NCBI GenBank assembly: GCA_032988165.1
Contig: JANTQF010000082.1
Span: forward strand, 1 to 64,000
Direction of reading: 5' to 3'
DNA length: 64,000 bases
Origin: Emmonsiellopsis sp. PD_33
Lineage: Eukaryota; Ascomycota; Eurotiomycetes; Onygenales; Ajellomycetaceae
The notes beneath the pieces are model-generated. The model saw nothing but the letters and a program-made list of their open reading frames with translations, ran no database searches and had not been told where the DNA came from. Positions within the stretch are counted from its first letter, which is position 1, and each line of letters begins with the position of its first letter. This document shows positions 58,101 through 64,000 of this stretch, piece by piece. A program made the position numbers and the translations under genes.

Positions 58101-59085
58101 AATCCGCAGTCTTTGGGTGTCTCTGGCTCAAGATTTCCTTATGTCGATGTTCGAATTTTGGGTCGTCGAACCATTCAAGGACGAGACGCTTGTTTTCCGT
58201 AATCAGCGCATCCAACTGTACGCCGTGTGCCGTGAACGTTAAGACTGCGGTAGCCTCCCTAATGTCCTCGCGTATGCTTCCAAAGTTGTCATAGAAAGTC
58301 TTCCATTGTGATCTCAGAAATGATCTCCAGGTCTTAACTTGCACCCCATTATCATCGACGAACACACGGTGTGCCTCCTGACAAAACTGCAACAATTTTC
58401 CATACACCCTAGCAGTGCTGTCGACAATATCCGGGTATTGAGTAGCATTCGCAAAGTACGATTCCAGCGGTTTCACATAAGGGGCCAGTTTGTCAATCAT
58501 ATCGATCAGCTTTGTATAATATTCAATAAATTGAAACGCGCAATCCAATATTACCCGTAGGCCACCGACAATGATGGCCGACATTTCCGGATTAGCTTGT
58601 ATACCTATTGCTACACCACCCATGAACCTCCCGAGGAATTTGAGGAAGGTTTCCACCCGTGCTGCTTTGCTCGCCATAGTGGATTGCGCCTCTCGCACCT
58701 TGTGGAGCCTTACGAGGTCATCCATCTGGTCTGATATATCTAGTCTCTTCGACGCTTCTCGGAATCTCCGCCGATCATGTTCTGGTAGGGTTTTGATATG
58801 CTCCTCGATCGCCTTTTTTAACGCCTCGTTCTTTCTCGTTGACCCCGTTGAAAGATGGGAATAAATTGTAGCAACCGAGCTCGACGGTGAAGCAGGGACT
58901 GTCTGCGATGGGCTGGGTTGAACGGGGGTCTTTGGGGAGGCGGTTGCTTTCGGTATTCGAACGTTTCCCAGCGCACTATTGTTTTGCATCGGAGGATAAG
59001 ATACCAATCTAGCCGGTTGATTGGGGGGCGGCTGGGACGCATCACAGCAGTGGCAGAAGAAATCAACAAATCCGGGCTTCCCCAT
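55168..59085 (-). CDS. NACHT-ankyrin (NLR-like STAND) protein with a frame break
   Basis: Exons 59085-58026, 57964-57302 and 57229-55168. The N-terminal helical domain (RFREASKRLDISDQMDDLVR, VETFLKFLGRFMGGVAIGIQ, GGLRVILD) is of the kind found in fungal NLR-like proteins. The NACHT part has Walker A GKPGVGKS, Walker B IFLIVDALDECPV and VFVTSRKEIDI, then LWANLQLQELCEL and the winged-helix region. About eleven ankyrin repeats fill the C-terminal half (for example DDGNTAIYEASFSGKENIVKLLIEKGADVN). Such proteins are candidate non-self recognition or cell-death regulators. The sum of exon lengths is not divisible by three: between the P-loop and LLTKDRSN the frame shifts by one, with a TAA at 57917-57915 in the P-loop frame, and no normal intron repairs it. 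It may be a young pseudogene, a sequencing error, or a real variant. Confidence 0.8.
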
Positions 59086-61594
59086 TTTTCATCCAATAGA
59101 GGGTCCTTTGGATGTGCAAGCTGTGAGGAGGGTAATTTCGGGTAGGTAATCTCTATACAGCAAGCAGATGTAAAGACAGTAGAGAATAGAGAGCTAATAT
59201 GAGACTGCTTAATTCTGGACGGTTATAGCAGGAGATCACATAGTGCTATTATGAACGAGAAAAGGGATCTTTTGCTTGGAATGATAGAGAGTGGAGAAAA
59301 GATATGGTCTCAGGCGGATTGTAGCTCCTATCGAAGATGGGGGAAGGCAGCATACTAGTTCTGTACATCAAGCGATGTTCATAATACGGATAGTTCTCCC
59401 TTTTCTGGAGCAGGGTAGCCTTCTACCATGTCACCATTAATGAAGAACAAATTGTCGGATATTTGCATGGGCAAAAAAAGAAGGGGGCATGCGAACGCAC
59501 ATTGGATGGGAACATGCATACACACACATACTAGGAATGAGGTGCATTGGCAGCGGTGCACTGTAACCACTTTTTGGAAGAACTGACCCCAGCACCTGGA
59601 GGAGGAAAAGGGGTGCAAAGCCTTATTAACTAAACCACTTGAAAACCTTATGCTTGAAGAGGAGGGGGAAACCACAAACCTCAGAGGAAATGAAATGTGT
59701 ATGGTACAGACCTGGCAAGATGTACTTTGAAACCAGCATGCCAGCTTGCCATCTGCTGAAAATTCAGCCCCACAGGAAACATAATCCTTGTCTGTCTGTT
59801 TCACAGCGGCAATCAGAGCCATCAATGAATCCATGGATGGCAAACCTCACCACATCATAGTATACTCTAAGTCAATTTGACCAACACTGATATCATTGTA
59901 GAGTTTCTTAAACCAGGCAGGAAACAATATCTTAGATGTGCGCTGCCAGAAAGTGCATGTCAGCAACAGGATAGTAATCATAACACTGAAGCAAAAGGAT
60001 ACCTCCCAAAATGAGAAAAAGTGATTGAAGGTGAAGCAAGGGGTTCATTCACATGCCAGGTTGTCCATTAGCTCCTCCATTGCGGGCAGTCTGGTGGCGT
60101 AGGCTGTTGTTCTGCAGGTGTAAATATCCGTGTGGGAACCTTTCAACTTTCATCAAGGGGAAAAAGAACCCCTCATTTATGAGCTGCTGGGACTCAAATA
60201 CCTTAAAATGGCTTGCATAAACTATATGAAATAAGTCAAGTCAGTGAAACTCAGACAACAAAAAAATGCATGTATTTTCACCCAGCATAGAATTGACAAA
60301 CTATCATATTTAATGGATTCATCATTGATCAGTTTGAACATTATTTTGTCTGAAATTGCTTGACCATCCATTTCCAAGATGCATACCTCAGTAAACCATC
60401 CAATCCACCCAGATACTGTCTTTCACCATTAAAAGGCGGCACCAAAGCCCTCATCACTGCGTATTTGAACCCCTGTGGAAACAAGTTGAGCCTGAAGGAC
60501 ACAAAAGAAGCCATTGCAGTCAGTGTAAACGACTCTGAATTTAACCACAATAAGACAAACAAACGCGCTGCGTTTACAGGTGCTTGCTTACTAACTCAGG
60601 CCCTGTACGGAGTAGTTCATCGGCCCTTCCAAATCCTTACTTAGGTCACCGCATGTCCATGGGTTTCAAAAGGCATTCCACAGCGACACACGACGCTCCG
60701 CTCACATCGACCCAATCCTGGTCTGGGAGGATATCAAACTGGCGCAGAGCTCGCCAAGCTGGAGGAGGGTGGGACTGTTTTCGCCCATCCGGGGGCGAAC
60801 GGGGAGTCAGGGGTCAATCAAAAATACACCCAAACGGAAGAAGTAGATGATCGGAACGAAATAAAATGCCCTGTTACATTCCAAAAAAAAAAAAAAGGAT
60901 ACCATATAAACTAACTCAAATAGAATAGCAAAGTCTCCAGACAAAGGCGCTTCTCGTACACCTTGCTCAATTCCGTAAAACGCCATGGGATAGGAGTAGG
61001 ATTAAAAAAATGGGTTAATATCAAACCAAGATGGGAAAGAGGAAATAAAAGCAAGACGAGGTGCCCTAAGCTGCTGTGGTATAACACCCATCACCGAGGG
61101 CAGCTGGAGAAAAAGAAGGGCGCAAAACATAAGACAAAAAGTGACCACCCGTATGTTGAAACCACCCATCCAGAAACCCCCACAGATCAAACAGCAAAGA
61201 TAAGTACAAAAAGCAAACAGAAAATATCATAAAAAACATAGACGTTCCACACTGGGTATCCCTCGCTCTCTGGGCGAAACTGTGGGGGAAGCGAAAGAAA
61301 ATAGGGCAGAGATTATGGGAAAACATATCATTATTCACCCCGTATTGAGTCGAAAATTGTCGCTGTTATGCTAATGTGTTGAGCATATTTTGAAATATAG
61401 GCGCTGAGGAAGCATAGAGGTTGAGAAAATTGGGGTCAGAAGTTTAAAATTGCGTATAGTCATGATCGTATCGGTAAATAGTAGAGCTTAAGGGTTATCC
61501 AGGCAAAGAAGCAATTTATATACCGCAAGCGGAAAAGGGTGAGACGGGACGAAAGTGCACCTGGTGTGCACATAAAATCCAGCGGACAGCAACT
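59086..61594. other. Gene-poor 2.5-kb intergenic region
   Basis: Between two leftward genes. Minus-strand frames near 59379-59843 and plus-strand frames near 60360-60644 look partly protein-like but have no domain or closing splice structure. An A13 run lies at 60883-60896 and tacggagta at 60606-60614. It probably contains the NACHT-ankyrin promoter (left) and a long 3' region of the kinase gene (right); old transposon debris is possible but not shown. Confidence 0.35.
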
Positions 61595-64000
61595 TCACGC
61601 TGCATTAGTCGAATTATGGCGTGAGCTGCTTAAACTTGGAGGCTGACTACCACCACTAGAGCTTCCTCCCCCTTCACTGATAGGAGTCTGAGGTTCGGCA
61701 ACGACCTGCTGCCTAATGCTAACAATCCATTCATGCTGGAGTAGCTCCGTCGCACTAGGTCGCTTCACAGGGTCAATCTCAAAGCATAGTTTGATGAAAT
61801 CGATACCCATTGGACTAAGTTGATCGGGTGTGGGAAGTGCGGGTTGGTTGCCCTGGGCGATCTTGTACATGATGGCCCACTCGTTATCAACGCCTGACCA
61901 TGGCCGACCGCCTGTGGCCATTTCGAGAATCACGCAGCCGAGAGACCAAATGTCCATGCAGCCGTGGCGGCCGGAGGTTTGTCCAACCTCGCCTCTGACG
62001 AGTTCCGGGGACATGTACATTGGAGTGCCTGTGACAGATTTCTGGTTCTTCTTTTGTCCGTGTGCATCCCTTGCATCCCTTCCTCCAGTGCCGGATGATG
62101 AGTAATGATCCATAGCAGCCAAAGTTTTGCCCTGGCGAGCGATGACCATCGCTGCGCCGAAATCGACGTATTTAATGACTCCGTTGTGATCGAGGAGGAT
62201 ATTTGCGGGTTTTATATCACGGTGGACAATGCCTGCTTGATGCAGGTAGGCCAATCCCTCAAGCATCTGAAGGGTGTACACCATGATAACCATCTCGTCC
62301 TCAATCCGGCCATGTTCCAAGAGCGCTGCAAGAGACCCACCAGAGCAATATTCCATGAAAATATAAACCTTGTCCCGGTGTACTTCGATACCATAGTATG
62401 ATATAACATTAGGATGGTCAAGGACTTCAAGAACACCCATTTCGTCTCGGATTTGTTGAGCAGCACCAGGAATGACGGATGGCTCCTGTAAACGAATTTC
62501 TTTAACAGCCATAAGATAACTGGTATCGAGGTCAATGGCAGCATAGACGGAACCAGACGTGCCTCCACCAATGAACTGGCCTTGCTGCCACCGCAGGGTG
62601 ACATTCGTCGCGGACGAAGACAGCACATGAACCGAACGATCAGCCTCGTTGACACCTTCTAGAACTTTACCAAGAGCTTGTCGCTTGGCATCTTCTTCGA
62701 TTCTAGCAAAGTCGATCCCGGCAAAGAGTTCCTGCCGTTGATCTTGAACCTCTTGAGCTGCTTGAGCATCGTCCATGATTCGGGTCACGTCGACCTTTCC
62801 GCCAGTGGGGTCTGTGTGCTGCTTCTCAGCTCGTGCGGCCAGGGTGGATCTTGCTCCCATAATATCAAAATGTGAAATCAGAAGTGACATGCAGCCAGCA
62901 ACCTTGACTCGCAACAGACAATACTCCTCCTCGCTGATTGCGAGAACACCCTGTCCATGGGTTACGATCATGGCAAACTCGAGAGCTAACACGGCCCATT
63001 TGAATGTTTTGCGATCAGCAGCATCGCAGTCGTCGCAAATAAAAGATACCCAATCAAGCCCTAACTTGATAAGTTTGGTATGATTCATCGAGCGTCGATT
63101 GGGGTCCATGTACATCAAAGACCGCTTGCCGAATTCTGTTGCGAATGCAAAACAAGATTGGATGAGTTCATGGTTAGCTCTGTTTTTGCTCTGGCGTCTA
63201 ATGATTTCAACGCTGTCGATGATCCCGGTCGAGAGTTTATATGCAGTTTTCTTTATCTTGTTCAATTCGACGTTTACTCGACCCAGGTTGGCCCGCTGCT
63301 CAATAGTGATATCCAGCTGGAGTCCTGTGAAGCGGGTCAAAGCGAATCGGGCATTTTGAAGCCGCTGTTGGGATCCGTCAGCGACAAGACGTAATTTGCC
63401 GAACCGTACGTCGGTAGGATGCTCTAAAAGATCGACTTCCATCTTTTTACCGCCCCAAACAAGAGCTTTCTCCGGGCGAACGACAAGGATATACGGGTTA
63501 GATGGGTCTTCTAGAACATCCTCGCCACGGAAGGAAGTTCCTAAGATAGATTGGATATCCTTGGGCCTGCCGTAGAGGGAAGGCGATGCGATTAGGTAAA
63601 CCCCTTTCTGGCCAACAGAGTCGTTAGAAGTTACAAGGAAATGGCCTGACGCGAGTAGAGCCTCCGACAATGTGTCGACCATATCTTCACGCAGGTTAAA
63701 CTCGGTTGCGTTTTCGAAGCGCTGCCGTAGAATACGCGAGAAACGGAAGAGCTTCCGTTGCCGCACTCGTACCGAGTCAAAAATCTGTTTATAGCGTTTC
63801 TCCGTCTCCACAGCATCTTCATCTGGCCTACTATGTAGCTCTCGTTCGAAGTGAATCATCAATCGTTGTAAGGATTTCGCAGTTAACGTGCTAAGGAAGT
63901 GTTAATAATTGCCCACAAATCCTTCGTATATATGAAAAAGGGTAAATACCTAAATTGCTCTGCCACTTCAATATCGCCGTTCTCTAGCTGGCGGCCAATC
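61595..64000 (-). CDS. sskB: Ssk2/SskB-type MAP kinase kinase kinase (5' end outside window)
   Basis: The 3' part of the gene: exon 63890-61595, and the end of an upstream exon 64000-63950 joined through a 59-nt intron (donor gtattt, acceptor ccttag) to read EVAEQFSTLTAKSLQRLMIHFERE. The long conserved non-kinase region (LFRFSRILRQRFENATEF, GVYLIASPSLYGRP, YMDPNRRSMNHTKLIKLGLDWVSFICDDC) is characteristic of Ssk2/Ssk22/Wis4. The kinase domain then has GGGTSGSVYAAID, AVKEIRLQE, HRDIKPANILL, VDFGAA, GTPMYMSPELV and DIWSLGCVILEMATGGRPW. It is the top kinase of the osmotic and oxidative stress pathway (Hog1/SakA), fed by the Ssk1 response regulator (family knowledge). The C-terminus ends in a Ser/Gly-rich tail. 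The start is not in the window. Confidence 0.95.

Noticed and set aside
59379..59843. 154-codon minus-strand frame as a gene
   Set aside because: No domain, no clear start or splice partner, and it contains repetitive hydrophobic and Ser-rich stretches; reported only as an unexplained region.
1..64000. CRISPR arrays, bacterial operons, insertion sequences
   Set aside because: The sequence is eukaryotic with spliced genes; no regularly spaced repeats or transposase genes were seen.

Overview
The window is nuclear DNA of a filamentous ascomycete. The evidence is: genes on both strands, short (about 50-320 nt) GT-AG introns, long intergenic regions rich in CT/GA tracts, and a gene set typical of Eurotiomycetes (full-length Cch1 channel, Kin1 with KA1 domain, Clr4/DIM-5-type SET enzyme without chromodomain, Ssk2/SskB-type MAPKKK, Msh5, mitochondrial Hsp78, PTH11/rhodopsin-like 7TM protein, NACHT-ankyrin protein). 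I infer Onygenales or close relatives; species is not determined. I assembled 22 gene models by hand from splice sites and reading phase; 20 close in frame, one (NACHT-ankyrin) has a net frame break, and one (ssk2-type kinase) runs off the right edge.

Layout. 0.5-2.9 kb: G-patch splicing protein (-). 4.1-7.4 kb: Kin1-type kinase (+). 8.7-10.3 kb: MDR oxidoreductase (+). 10.3-11.3 kb: AT-rich relic. 11.4-13.4 kb: H3K9-type methyltransferase (+). 15.2-15.9 kb: Ser/Pro-rich unknown protein (-) in purine-rich intergenic DNA. 17.7-24.5 kb: Cch1 calcium channel (-). 25.5-27.0 kb: Rpn13 (-), divergent from ribosomal protein eL6 (27.3-28.3 kb, +). 28.9-30.1 kb: fatty-acid-hydroxylase-like membrane protein (-). 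30.8-31.2 kb: small acidic protein (+). 32.1-33.3 kb: unknown secreted protein (-). 33.8-35.1 kb: 3-ketosphinganine reductase (-), divergent from Sas10/Utp3 (35.5-37.5 kb, +). 37.8-41.7 kb: 17-exon Msh5 (-). 42.1-44.5 kb: intronless Hsp78 (-), divergent from eEF1B (44.9-46.0 kb, +). 47.0-48.5 kb: rhodopsin-like 7TM protein (-). 50.0-51.9 kb: APC amino-acid/choline permease (+). 52.7-54.2 kb: cytochrome P450 (+). 55.2-59.1 kb: NACHT-ankyrin protein (-). 61.6-64.0 kb: Ssk2-type MAPKKK (-, 5' end off the window).

The left three quarters is housekeeping: RNA processing, polarity kinase, heterochromatin, calcium entry, proteasome, ribosome, sphingolipid synthesis, meiosis, mitochondrial disaggregation and translation. 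The 47-60 kb part is more accessory in character (receptor-like, transporter, P450, NLR-like). No biosynthetic core enzyme is present and no operon logic applies; the only shared regulation the sequence suggests is through divergent promoters. The strongest second-look items are the frame break just after the NACHT P-loop, a GC-AG intron in msh5, a heat-shock element upstream of hsp78, a decoy acceptor in the SET gene that would truncate the enzyme, an in-frame 54-nt intron in cch1, and Asn in place of Glu in the first pore loop of Cch1.
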